9,216 nt of DNA from Alphaproteobacteria bacterium. Its GTDB lineage: Bacteria > Pseudomonadota > Alphaproteobacteria > Micavibrionales > UBA2020. The position numbers and the translations under genes were made by a program. The stretch is taken from contig JADYYV010000104.1 of the NCBI GenBank assembly GCA_020853455.1, positions 1 to 9,216 on the forward strand, written 5' to 3'. Positions 1 through 6,283 of this stretch are shown here, piece by piece. Position 1 is the first letter of the stretch. Every line of letters begins with the position of its first letter. The notes under the pieces were generated by a model, which did no database searches, was not told where the DNA came from, and saw nothing but the letters and a program-made list of their open reading frames with translations.

Positions 1-21
1 ATCGGTCGCCAGATCATTCAT
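1..21 (-). CDS. ccoI: Start of a probable copper-translocating P-type ATPase gene (partial)
   Basis: Only seven codons (MNDLATD) lie inside the window, so the protein cannot be recognised from its own sequence. The start is supported by a GGAG ribosome site at 32-29, seven bases before the ATG at 21. It is also supported by an 8-base overlap with the ccoH stop codon (ATGAATGA), the same overlapping style seen elsewhere in the operon. In the standard ccoNOQP-ccoGHIS order the gene after ccoH is ccoI (fixI), an inner-membrane Cu+-exporting P-type ATPase that supplies copper for the CuB site of CcoN. The identity is inferred from gene order alone; the reading frame is seen. Confidence 0.45.
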
Positions 22-499
22 GCTCAAGCTCCATCCGCTTGACGGCCTGATAGCTGCCCTGCGCGCCGGTCGCCGCGACCTGCATTTCCCACAGGCCGGC
101 TACGGGCGGATGGATATCGGCCGCGTAAACGCCGGGCGATTGTTCGGCAAGGGCAACCCTGAAATCCAGCGCCTGCCGCGACGGGCGCGCGACTACGGCA
201 TTAACAGACATTCCGGCGACGGGATTTCCTTTCGCGTCGCGCAGGCTGAATGACAGACGGCTGCCCCCTGCTGCCGCGCGCGCAACGGCGATCGACGATG
301 ACCAGCCCAGCCGCGCCTGCGCATCGGCCTGCGCGATCAGCGCGTTGTATTGCAGGCCCTTTTCATACGCCTGTTCCGTCACCACCCCGGGATGTGTGGT
401 ATGGGCGATATAGGCAAAGCTGCCGAACACCACGGACAGGAAACCGAAGAACAGCACGAAGTACCAGGGAATAAAACGGTCGGAAGGCCTCGCGCTCAT
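14..499 (-). CDS. ccoH: cbb3 oxidase assembly protein CcoH/FixH
   Basis: A 161-residue protein of the FixH/CcoH family, a small single-span inner-membrane protein needed for stable assembly of cbb3 oxidase. A short basic N-terminus (MSARPSDR) is followed by one hydrophobic segment at about residues 10-33. A periplasmic domain of about 125 residues follows, containing the family-type stretch GVVTEQAYEKGLQYN near 38-52 and a later beta-rich part ending in a charged tail (MELEHE). The start ATG at 499 overlaps the ccoG stop as ATGA and has GGAG at 510-507, seven bases upstream. The 3' end overlaps the next gene, probably ccoI. The length is normal for the family. Assignment rests on the TM-plus-periplasmic layout, these motifs and the position directly after ccoG. 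Confidence 0.9.
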   Translation of the reverse strand: MSARPSDRFIPWYFVLFFGFLSVVFGSFAYIAHTTHPGVVTEQAYEKGLQYNALIAQADAQARLGWSSSIAVARAAAGGSRLSFSLRDAKGNPVAGMSVNAVVARPSRQALDFRVALAEQSPGVYAADIHPPVAGLWEMQVAATGAQGSYQAVKRMELEHE

Positions 500-1914
500 G
501 GTTCGTCTCCGCTGACAAAAATTGTGGCGGCCGAGTCGTGCAGCCCGCCGTCGATTTCCTGCGCCGTGAGCGTTATCGGCAGGCGGTACGCCGGCTGCTT
601 GTCGGCCACCAGCATGACGCGGTATTGCGCGACCATGCCGCCCTCGACCACCAGGTCGGCGGGGTCGAGCGGCGTTGCGGATTGCAGGTCCAGCCGCTTG
701 ACGGGCACGCCGGTCACGCCGAGCGCAAAATGGCGGGCTTCATGCGTTTTATTGAGGATTTTAACGACATAGCTGTTGCGGATGCTGCCATCGCTCAGCT
801 TGACGAAAAGCGGGTTGCGGTTCTGGATCGCATGAAGTTCCATGCGCGGACGCGCAAACAGGCCATAGACCATCAGCGCCGATACCAGCGACAATACCCC
901 CAGATAATAAAAGGTGCGCGGACGCCACAGGCGCAGGCGGCTTTGCGTGGCCCTGCCGGCCTGCCGGTCGTCGTAATTGCGCTGCGTGTCGTAGCGGATC
1001 AGGCCGCGCGGCAGATCGACCTTGTCCATTACGTCGTTGCAGGCGTCGACGCACAGCCCGCAGGCGATACATTCCATTTGCAGGCCGTTGCGGATGTCGA
1101 TGCCGACGGGGCAGACCAGCACGCATTGCGTACAGTCGATGCAATGCCCCTTGCCTTCCCACGACGTGCCTTTTTTATGCTTGCCGCGCGGTTCGCCACG
1201 CCCGGCGTCATACCCGATGATCAGCGTATCGCGGTCGAACATGGCGGACTGGAACCGCGCATAGGGGCACATGTATTTGCAGACCTGTTCGCGCGCATAG
1301 CCCGCCATCAGGTAGGTCGAGGCGGTCAGCCCCAGTATCCAGCTGCCCACGCTCCACGGCAGGTCGAAATGCCGGATATGGTCGAACAGCGCGGGCGCGT
1401 CGTTGAAATAGAAAACCCACGCCCCGCCGGTGCAAAGCCCGATCAGTATCCACAGCGCATGGGTGACGGTTTTTTTCCAGATCCGCTCGAACGTAAAACC
1501 CTGGCTGTCGAGGCGTATGCGCCTGTTGCGGTCGCCCTGTATCTTTTCCTCGACCCAGACGAACAGGTCGGTCCAGACGGTCTGCGGGCAGGCATAGCCG
1601 CACCAGACGCGGCCCAGCAGCGAGGTGACGAAAAACAGCCCGACCGCCGCCAGCACAAGGATGCCGGTGATGAAATAGACTTCGTCGGGCCAGATTTCGA
1701 GGCCGAAGAAATAGGCGCGGCGCGCGGGCATGTCGATCAGCACGGCCTGATCGGGCAGGTTTTCGCCCCGGTGCCAGCGCAGCCACGGCGTCGCGTAGTA
1801 AATGCCCAGCAAAACGGCAATCGCCGCCCATTTCAGGCGGCGATAGCGTCCCTTGACGGAGCGCGGGTATATCCGCGCCTGCTTCTCGAAATATGTTATG
1901 TTTTCATCGAGCAT
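496..1914 (-). CDS. ccoG: cbb3 oxidase accessory polyferredoxin-like protein CcoG/FixG/RdxA
   Basis: A 472-residue membrane protein of the CcoG (FixG, RdxA) family. These proteins reduce or handle copper for the cbb3 oxidase CuB site. Visible features are a hydrophobic segment near 29-43, another near 80-101, the motif VWCGYACPQTVW (C105, C109), more membrane segments near 150-170 and 187-205, and VCKYMCPYARFQSAMFD (C212, C216). Two 4Fe-4S ferredoxin motifs follow: C258-x2-C261-x2-C264-x3-C268-P and C282-x2-C285-x2-C288-x3-C292. A last hydrophobic segment at about 336-354 leads into a beta-rich C-terminal domain (the IG-like fold typical of the family). The start is 19 bases after the ccoP stop, with only a weak AAAGAA/GAGG ribosome site. 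The stop overlaps ccoH by four bases. All expected cluster cysteines are present. Confidence 0.96.
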   Translation of the reverse strand: MLDENITYFEKQARIYPRSVKGRYRRLKWAAIAVLLGIYYATPWLRWHRGENLPDQAVLIDMPARRAYFFGLEIWPDEVYFITGILVLAAVGLFFVTSLLGRVWCGYACPQTVWTDLFVWVEEKIQGDRNRRIRLDSQGFTFERIWKKTVTHALWILIGLCTGGAWVFYFNDAPALFDHIRHFDLPWSVGSWILGLTASTYLMAGYAREQVCKYMCPYARFQSAMFDRDTLIIGYDAGRGEPRGKHKKGTSWEGKGHCIDCTQCVLVCPVGIDIRNGLQMECIACGLCVDACNDVMDKVDLPRGLIRYDTQRNYDDRQAGRATQSRLRLWRPRTFYYLGVLSLVSALMVYGLFARPRMELHAIQNRNPLFVKLSDGSIRNSYVVKILNKTHEARHFALGVTGVPVKRLDLQSATPLDPADLVVEGGMVAQYRVMLVADKQPAYRLPITLTAQEIDGGLHDSAATIFVSGDEP

Positions 1915-1933
1915 CGCATGGTTCTTTCAGCCT

Positions 1934-2824
1934 CTATTTGCCGCCGCCCAGCGAATGAACGTAAATCGCCAGCATCTTGACGGTATCATCGTCAAGGCGG
2001 TTTTCCCAGGTCGGCATCACGCCCAGATGCGCGTTGGTGACCGTGTTATGCACCGACGCGGCGTCGCCGCCCCACAGCCAGATTTCATCGTTCAGCCTTG
2101 GCGCGCCCATTTCAATGCTGCCTTCGCCCGATTTCCCGTGGCAGGCCGCGCAGTTGTCGGCAAACACCGCAGCGCCGCGCGTGCGCGCCTCGGTCACCGG
2201 CGCTGCGTCGCCCTTGTGCAATTCGGTGACATACTGCGTGACATCGTCGATCTGCGCGGGTGTCAGCAGCCCGTCGCGGCCGAAGGACGGCATTTGAGTG
2301 CCGCGCTGCTCGTCATGGCCGGAATTCACGCCGACGCGGATGGTTTTATAGATGGCATCGAGGTCGCCGCCCCACAGCCAGTCGTCGTCGTTCAGGTTCG
2401 GGTAGCCGCGCACGTCGTTGCCCTGCGCGCCGGTGCCGTGGCAGGCCGCGCAGTTTTCCTTGAACGACACCGCGCCGCCCGCGCGCGCGAATTCATACAG
2501 TTCGGGCGAATGGCGGATATCGGCGAGCGACATGCCTTTCATCCTGCCAAGATATGCCGCGCGGCGCGCGGTAATTTCGCCCTGCGATTCCTTCAGCTGG
2601 CGGTGCTGCGTCCAGCCGAATTTTCCCTCGGTATGGCCGGACAGCGTCGGCCAGGCGGGATAGACGATCCAGTAGCCGACGGCCCAGATGCAGCAGACGA
2701 GGAACACCCACCGCCACCAGCGCGGCGCGGGGTTGTTCAATTCCTTCAGCCCGTCCCATTCATGGCCCGTCGTTTCAACGCCCGAAACGCGGTCGATTTC
2801 TTTTTTATTGCCGGCGTCAGCCAT
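1934..2824 (-). CDS. ccoP: cbb3-type cytochrome c oxidase subunit III (dihaem CcoP)
   Basis: A 296-residue membrane-anchored dihaem cytochrome c, subunit III of cbb3 oxidase. It takes electrons from soluble or membrane cytochrome c and passes them to CcoO. One transmembrane anchor lies at about residues 36-56 (WRWVFLVCCIWAVGYWIVYP). Two periplasmic cytochrome c domains follow, each with a CAACH haem site (125-129 and 225-229) and a likely axial methionine (M178 in QMPSFG, M270 in VMPTW). Each domain also carries the paired motif WLWGGD (149-154, 249-254). Length matches the family. The ATG at 2824 shares one base with the ccoQ stop (TAATG) and has GAGGAG at 2838-2833, eight bases upstream. 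The two domains are similar enough to give short near-repeats in the DNA. Confidence 0.97.
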   Translation of the reverse strand: MADAGNKKEIDRVSGVETTGHEWDGLKELNNPAPRWWRWVFLVCCIWAVGYWIVYPAWPTLSGHTEGKFGWTQHRQLKESQGEITARRAAYLGRMKGMSLADIRHSPELYEFARAGGAVSFKENCAACHGTGAQGNDVRGYPNLNDDDWLWGGDLDAIYKTIRVGVNSGHDEQRGTQMPSFGRDGLLTPAQIDDVTQYVTELHKGDAAPVTEARTRGAAVFADNCAACHGKSGEGSIEMGAPRLNDEIWLWGGDAASVHNTVTNAHLGVMPTWENRLDDDTVKMLAIYVHSLGGGK

Positions 2825-2973
2825 TATTCATTCTCCTCGAACGGGATCTGCGCGTGTTTTTGCAGCGCCGCCTTGCGCGACGGGCGCATGACGGACGCCA
2901 CAATAAAGACGAACCCTGAAAAGAAGCCCAGCAGCGCGATAGCGGATGCGTGGGTGACGATGAAATCAATCAT
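2824..2973 (-). CDS. ccoQ: cbb3-type cytochrome oxidase small subunit CcoQ
   Basis: A 49-codon gene found by translating the gap between ccoO and ccoP. The product begins MIDFIVTHAS, continues with one hydrophobic segment at about residues 11-29 (AIALLGFFSGFVFIVASVM), then a basic stretch (RPSRKAALQKH) and an acidic end (IPFEENE). This is the layout of CcoQ/FixQ, a small single-span subunit that stabilises the oxidase, especially CcoP association. The ATG at 2973 overlaps the ccoO stop as ATGA. AAGGAG at 2986-2981 gives a seven-base spacer. The stop TAA shares a base with the ccoP start. Position between ccoO and ccoP, size and topology agree with the family; sequence conservation in CcoQ is low in general. 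Confidence 0.93.
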   Translation of the reverse strand: MIDFIVTHASAIALLGFFSGFVFIVASVMRPSRKAALQKHAQIPFEENE

Positions 2974-3734
2974 TTGCCTTCTCCTTCGCGCGCCTTATCC
3001 TGCGATGCGGGCGGCGCAAGGTCGGGGTTATAGTTGCGGATGTCGGCAAGCGTGCCCAGCACCTGCAGATAGGCGACCAGCGCGTCCATTTCGGTCGTCA
3101 TGTCGCGGTTGCCGTCGAACGCGCGGACCTGCACCTTGGTGCCATAGCGTTCCGTGAGCCCGGCGGAATCGGTTTCGGGATGCGCCTGCGCCATCGCGTC
3201 GTTATAGGCGTTTTCGATCATTTCGTCGGTATAGGGCACACCCACCAGGCGCAGCGCGCGCAACTTGTCTGCGATATGCGTGAGGTCAAGCCCCTCGCGG
3301 TTCAGGAAGTCATAGGACGGCATGATCGACACCGGCACCATCTGGCGCGGCGCGGACAGGTGCGCCACATGCCAGTCGTCGGAGTATTTCCCGCCGACGC
3401 GCGCAAGGTCGGGGCCGGTGCGTTTCGACCCCCACAGGAACGGATGGTCGTACATGCTTTCCGCCGCCAGCGAATAGTGTCCGTAACGCTCCACCTCGTC
3501 GCGCAAGGGGCGGATCTGCTGGCTGTGGCAGACGGAGCAGTTTTCGCGCACATAAATGTCCTGCCCCGCAAGCTCCAGCGGCGTGTAGGGGCGCATGCCC
3601 TGCACTTTTTCAATCGTCGTCTGGACGCGGAACAGCGGCACCGCCTCGATCAGCCCGCCGACCGAGACCACAACCACGATCAGCACCAGCAGCAGGATCG
3701 AGTTTTTTTCGACCTTTTTATGTTTGTCCAGCAT
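2970..3734 (-). CDS. ccoO: cbb3-type cytochrome c oxidase subunit II (monohaem CcoO)
   Basis: A 254-residue membrane-anchored monohaem cytochrome c. It relays electrons from CcoP to the low-spin haem b of CcoN. After a basic N-terminus (MLDKHKKVEKN) comes a single membrane anchor at about residues 12-30. The family signature GQDIYVRENCSVCHSQQIRP covers the haem site C66-S-V-C69-H70. Further conserved family stretches are WGSKRTGPDLARVGGKYSDD (101-120), the axial-methionine region VSIMPSYDFL (M138) and MDALVAYLQVLG near the C-terminus. The start ATG is one base after the ccoN stop, with AGGGAG at 3748-3743 eight bases upstream. The stop overlaps ccoQ by four bases. The length is usual for alphaproteobacterial CcoO. 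Confidence 0.97.
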   Translation of the reverse strand: MLDKHKKVEKNSILLLVLIVVVVSVGGLIEAVPLFRVQTTIEKVQGMRPYTPLELAGQDIYVRENCSVCHSQQIRPLRDEVERYGHYSLAAESMYDHPFLWGSKRTGPDLARVGGKYSDDWHVAHLSAPRQMVPVSIMPSYDFLNREGLDLTHIADKLRALRLVGVPYTDEMIENAYNDAMAQAHPETDSAGLTERYGTKVQVRAFDGNRDMTTEMDALVAYLQVLGTLADIRNYNPDLAPPASQDKAREGEGK

Positions 3735-3735
3735 G

Positions 3736-5178
3736 TCACACGCTCCCTGAAACCGGCTGCAGGGCGGGTGCGGGCTGGCTGTCGCCCGCGACCGTCTTGC
3801 GGATGTTATAGACCATGATCAGCGCGGCGCTCAGGAACAGCAGGCCGCCCAGCGCGCGGATGACGTAGTAGATATGCGTCGCCTCCACCGTTTCGGCGAA
3901 GGAATACTGCAGGAAGCCCAGCGCGTCGTAGGTGCGCCACATCAGGCCCTGCATGATGCCCGCGACCCACATGGACGTGATGTACAGCACGACGCCCAGC
4001 GTCGAAAGCCACAGATGCACGCTGATCAGCTTGGTCGAATACATGGCTTTCTTGTTCCACAGCACAGGCACGAGGTAATAGATCGCGCCGAAGCTGATGA
4101 AGGCGTTCCAGCCGAGCGCGCCGGAATGCACATGCCCGATCGTCCAGTCGGTGAAATGGCTGAGCGAGTTGACTTCCTTGATCGACATCATCGGGCCTTC
4201 AAAGGTGCTCATGCCATAGAAGGCGAGCGAGACGATCATGAACTGCAGGATCGGGTCTTCGCGCAGCTTGTGCCACGCGCCCGAAAGCGTCATGAGGCCG
4301 TTGATCATCCCGCCCCAGCTGGGCATCCACAGCATGATCGAGAACGTCATGCCGAGCGTTTGCGCCCAGTCGGGCAGCGCGGAGTACAGCAGATGGTGCG
4401 GCCCCGCCCAGATATAGATGAAGATCAGCGACCAGAAATGCAGAATCGACAGGCGGTAGGAATAAACCGGCCGCTGCGCCTGTTTGGGCACGAAGTAATA
4501 CATGATGCCAAGGAACCCGGCGGTCAGGAAGAAGCCGACGGCGTTATGGCCGTACCACCACTGGATCATCGCGCTTTGCACCCCGCTCCAGACCGAATAG
4601 CTTTTCGCGCCGGTAATGACGACGGGCACCGAGGGGTTGTTGAACAGGTGCAGGATCGCAACAGTCACGATATAGGCGAGATAGAACCAGTTCGCGACGT
4701 AGATATGCGGCTCCCGCCGGCCTTTCAGCGTCATCAGGAAAACCAGCAGATACGCGACCCAGACGACCGTCAGCCACAGATCGGCATACCATTCGGGTTC
4801 CGCGTATTCCTTGCTCTGGTTGATGCCCAGCACATACCCCACCGCCGCGATCACGATGAACAGCTGGTATCCCCAGAAGGTGAAGAAGGCAAGCCCGTCG
4901 TTCCAAAGTCTTGCCTGGCAGGTGCGCTGCACGACGAAGTAACTGGTTGCGAACAGCACGTTGCCGCCGAAGGCGAAAATCACGGCGGATGTATGCAGCG
5001 GCCGCAACCGGCCGAAGCTCAGATAGGGCTCGACGTTCAGCCCGGGAAACGCCATCTGCAGCGCGATGAACACCCCTGCGGCAAAGCCGACGACACCCCA
5101 GAAGACGGCGGCGAGCGTGAACAGGCGCACGATGTGGTCGTTAAAAACCGGTTTGGTCGCGGGGGCGGATGCCGTCAT
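3736..5178 (-). CDS. ccoN: cbb3-type cytochrome c oxidase catalytic subunit I (CcoN)
   Basis: A 480-residue polytopic haem-copper oxidase subunit, type C (cbb3). It reduces O2 to water at the haem b3-CuB centre with high oxygen affinity and pumps protons across the inner membrane. Expected ligands are visible: H62 in RPLHTSAVIFAFGGN and H351 for low-spin haem b, H349 for haem b3 (GHVHSG, 348-353), and H211, H261 and H262 for CuB. Y255 in LIFIYIWAGPHHLLY is the helix-VII tyrosine that is cross-linked in this class, and E327 sits in STFEGPMMS. About twelve hydrophobic helices are apparent. The short hydrophilic N-terminus and the proline-rich tail are unremarkable. The ATG at 5178 has AGGA at 5190-5187, eight bases upstream. 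It is the first gene of the operon, behind the box at 5256-5269. Confidence 0.98.
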   Translation of the reverse strand: MTASAPATKPVFNDHIVRLFTLAAVFWGVVGFAAGVFIALQMAFPGLNVEPYLSFGRLRPLHTSAVIFAFGGNVLFATSYFVVQRTCQARLWNDGLAFFTFWGYQLFIVIAAVGYVLGINQSKEYAEPEWYADLWLTVVWVAYLLVFLMTLKGRREPHIYVANWFYLAYIVTVAILHLFNNPSVPVVITGAKSYSVWSGVQSAMIQWWYGHNAVGFFLTAGFLGIMYYFVPKQAQRPVYSYRLSILHFWSLIFIYIWAGPHHLLYSALPDWAQTLGMTFSIMLWMPSWGGMINGLMTLSGAWHKLREDPILQFMIVSLAFYGMSTFEGPMMSIKEVNSLSHFTDWTIGHVHSGALGWNAFISFGAIYYLVPVLWNKKAMYSTKLISVHLWLSTLGVVLYITSMWVAGIMQGLMWRTYDALGFLQYSFAETVEATHIYYVIRALGGLLFLSAALIMVYNIRKTVAGDSQPAPALQPVSGSV

Positions 5179-5202
5179 GACTTATATCCTGCAAAGGTTG
5201 CT

Positions 5203-5214
5203 GCGCTGCAGCGC
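5203..5214. repeat. 12-bp perfect palindrome in the ccoN leader
   Basis: GCGCTGCAGCGC reads identically on both strands. It lies just downstream of where an FNR-type promoter for ccoN should start (about 5221) and 25 bases before the ccoN ATG. In the leader RNA it could form a small hairpin (GCGC-TGCA-GCGC, or GCTGC-AGC-GCAGC using neighbouring bases), or the DNA could be an operator. No known binding site is recognised, and GC-rich palindromes of this size also occur by chance. Confidence 0.5.
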
Positions 5215-5255
5215 GCGGCGTGCATTGAACTTACATATGCGAGGTATCACGCATC

Positions 5256-5269
5256 TTGATTTTAGTCAA
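5256..5269 (-). promoter_or_regulatory. FNR/FixK-type box upstream of ccoN
   Basis: TTGATTTTAGTCAA on the plus strand, which is TTGACTAAAATCAA in the direction of ccoN. This fits the FNR/FixK/Anr/Dnr pattern TTGA(T/C)-N4-(A/G)TCAA. Its centre is 84 bases upstream of the ccoN ATG. If it activates at the usual -41.5 position, transcription would begin near 5221. The -10 candidates there (TATGTA at 5237-5232 or TAAGTT at 5233-5228) are poor, so the exact start is uncertain. Control of cco operons by FNR-family activators is well established. The box lies between divergent genes and could also influence the regulator at 5401, though 130 bases away. Confidence 0.85.
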
Positions 5270-5400
5270 ACCGTGAAAAAATGTTCTTTATGAAGAGCTT
5301 ATAGGGCAGCCGCCGATATCTGTCATAATTAGATACGATGGTTGAAATCGGCGCCATAAAGGCTTATATTTTCACGTATAAACAAGGTGTTGAAGAAATC

Positions 5401-6207
5401 ATGGCCGTGGCTGACGAAACATACAAATTCCTGCGCGGGCTACCGTTCTTTGCGGCGCTGCCGGAAACCATGATCCAGCGTTTCGTCAAGGCCGGGCGCA
5501 TCGTCAAATATACCAAGAAACAGAACATCTTCCTGAAGGGCGACACGGCCGACCGGCTTTTCGTCGTGCTGGGCGGCTGGGTGAAGCTTTACAGCGAAAC
5601 AAACGAAGGCGAAGAAGCCGTAGTCGCCCTTTTCAAACGCGGCGATGTGTTTGGCGAAGCGGCCATTTTCGGAAATGCCGGTTATCCTTTCGCGGCCGAG
5701 GCGGCGGAAGAAACGCGTATCATCGAAATCTCCGGCGACGACCTGCGCGCGCAGGCGCGTGAAAACCACGAAGTCATGGTGCGCATCATGGATTCGATGT
5801 CGCGGGAAATGCGCAACCTGCAGATGGAAAACGAACATCTTGCGCTGATGAGCGCGCCGCAGCGCGTGGGCTGCCTGTTGCTGCAATTATCCGCCGGCAT
5901 GATCGGCAAGGGCGGCACCTTTTCATTTCCTTACGACAAATCCCTGGCGGCGGCGCGGCTTGGCATGAAGCCGGAGACGTTTTCACGCGCACTGGCCCAG
6001 TTGAAGCCGGTCGGCATAACCGTGAACGGGCCCGAGGTCACGGTCGATAGTTTTTCCACGCTGGTCGATTACTGCTGCAGCCATTGTTCGGCGCTGCCCG
6101 GCGAATGTGCAGGCACGCGCGGCGAAAGCTGCGAGCGCGCATCCACCTGCCCCGGCAAGAAGCTGATCCAGATCGGCCTTGGCGCACAGAACCGTCCCCG
6201 CGACTGA
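5401..6207 (+). CDS. Crp/Fnr-family transcriptional regulator with cysteine-rich C-terminal tail
   Basis: A 268-residue cytoplasmic DNA-binding regulator. Residues about 12-115 form a cyclic-nucleotide-binding-like beta-roll (LFVVLGGWVKLY near 53-64, GDVFGEAAIF at 81-90). About 118-150 is the long dimerisation helix. A winged helix-turn-helix follows near 155-217. The recognition helix PETFSRALAQL keeps E192, S195 and R196, the E..SR pattern with which FNR-type proteins read TTGA half-sites. The four N-terminal/central cysteines of FNR are absent, so it resembles the FixK/Dnr side of the family. After the helix-turn-helix comes an extra tail with six cysteines (C225, C226, C229, C236, C244, C250). 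The ATG at 5401 was preferred because it begins just before the fold and has AAGGTG upstream at 5384-5389. An in-frame ATG at 5338 would add 21 residues but has no ribosome site. The effector and the exact subgroup are not known. Confidence 0.9.
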   Translation: MAVADETYKFLRGLPFFAALPETMIQRFVKAGRIVKYTKKQNIFLKGDTADRLFVVLGGWVKLYSETNEGEEAVVALFKRGDVFGEAAIFGNAGYPFAAEAAEETRIIEISGDDLRAQARENHEVMVRIMDSMSREMRNLQMENEHLALMSAPQRVGCLLLQLSAGMIGKGGTFSFPYDKSLAAARLGMKPETFSRALAQLKPVGITVNGPEVTVDSFSTLVDYCCSHCSALPGECAGTRGESCERASTCPGKKLIQIGLGAQNRPRD

Positions 6208-6222
6208 GTTTCGCCCCTCCGA

Positions 6223-6236
6223 TTGACTTTGGTCAA
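6223..6236 (+). promoter_or_regulatory. FNR/FixK-type box upstream of hemN
   Basis: TTGACTTTGGTCAA is a perfect dyad TTGAC-N4-GTCAA. Its centre (6229.5) is 41.5 bases from position 6271, which fits a class II activator site for a start at about 6271. The -10 element at 6259-6264 is properly placed for that start. hemN is a well-known target of FNR-family regulators. The only FNR-family gene visible nearby is the regulator ending 16 bases upstream, which may or may not be the protein that binds. Confidence 0.9.
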
Positions 6237-6258
6237 TGCGCGCCCGCGCAGATGAAGG

Positions 6259-6264
6259 TCTAAT
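6259..6264 (+). promoter_or_regulatory. Probable -10 element of the hemN promoter
   Basis: TCTAAT matches the sigma-70-type consensus TATAAT at five of six positions. It ends 34 to 35 bases after the centre of the FNR-type box. The predicted start is near 6271, which would leave a leader of only about 11 bases before the hemN ATG. Confidence 0.65.
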
Positions 6265-6283
6265 GCCTGCGGAAGGCAGGCAT
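6263..6283 (+). repeat. Perfect inverted repeat covering the hemN ribosome site and start codon
   Basis: ATGCCTGC (6263-6270), loop GGAAG (6271-6275), GCAGGCAT (6276-6283): eight perfectly paired bases around a five-base loop. The right arm includes the first two bases of the hemN ATG (6282-6284), and the loop holds the likely Shine-Dalgarno bases. It is not followed by a T-run on either strand, so it does not look like an intrinsic terminator. A transcript arriving from the upstream regulator gene could fold here and hide the start. A transcript starting at about 6271 would lack the left arm. Confidence 0.75.

Noticed and set aside
538..1980. 480-codon plus-strand open frame opposite ccoG
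   Set aside because: It is the antisense shadow of ccoG, which has clear ferredoxin and membrane motifs. The shadow translation is low-complexity, rich in Arg, Ala and Asp, without recognisable domains.
2060..2460. Near-identical short DNA repeats (for example GTGGCAGGCCGCGCAGTT twice)
   Set aside because: They encode the equivalent CAACH and WLWGGD segments of the two cytochrome c domains of CcoP, so they reflect domain duplication and not a mobile or regulatory repeat.
1853..3157. 434-codon plus-strand open frame opposite ccoP and ccoQ
   Set aside because: Antisense to genes with CXXCH motifs and conserved order. The composition is typical of GC-rich shadows, with no promoter or ribosome-site support.
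5174..5181. GTCATGAC palindrome around the ccoN start codon
   Set aside because: Only eight bases, built around ATG/CAT, and expected by chance.
3874..5259. 461-codon plus-strand open frame opposite ccoN
   Set aside because: Antisense shadow of the catalytic oxidase subunit. The product is His/Arg/Glu-rich with no fold or motif.
5401..6207. Regulator considered as FNR itself
   Set aside because: It lacks the N-terminal cysteine cluster and central cysteine that define the FNR oxygen sensor; only the DNA-reading residues agree.
6263..6283. Inverted repeat considered as an intrinsic terminator of the regulator gene
   Set aside because: No T-run follows the stem on the plus strand and none in the right place on the minus strand. 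The right arm overlaps the hemN start codon.
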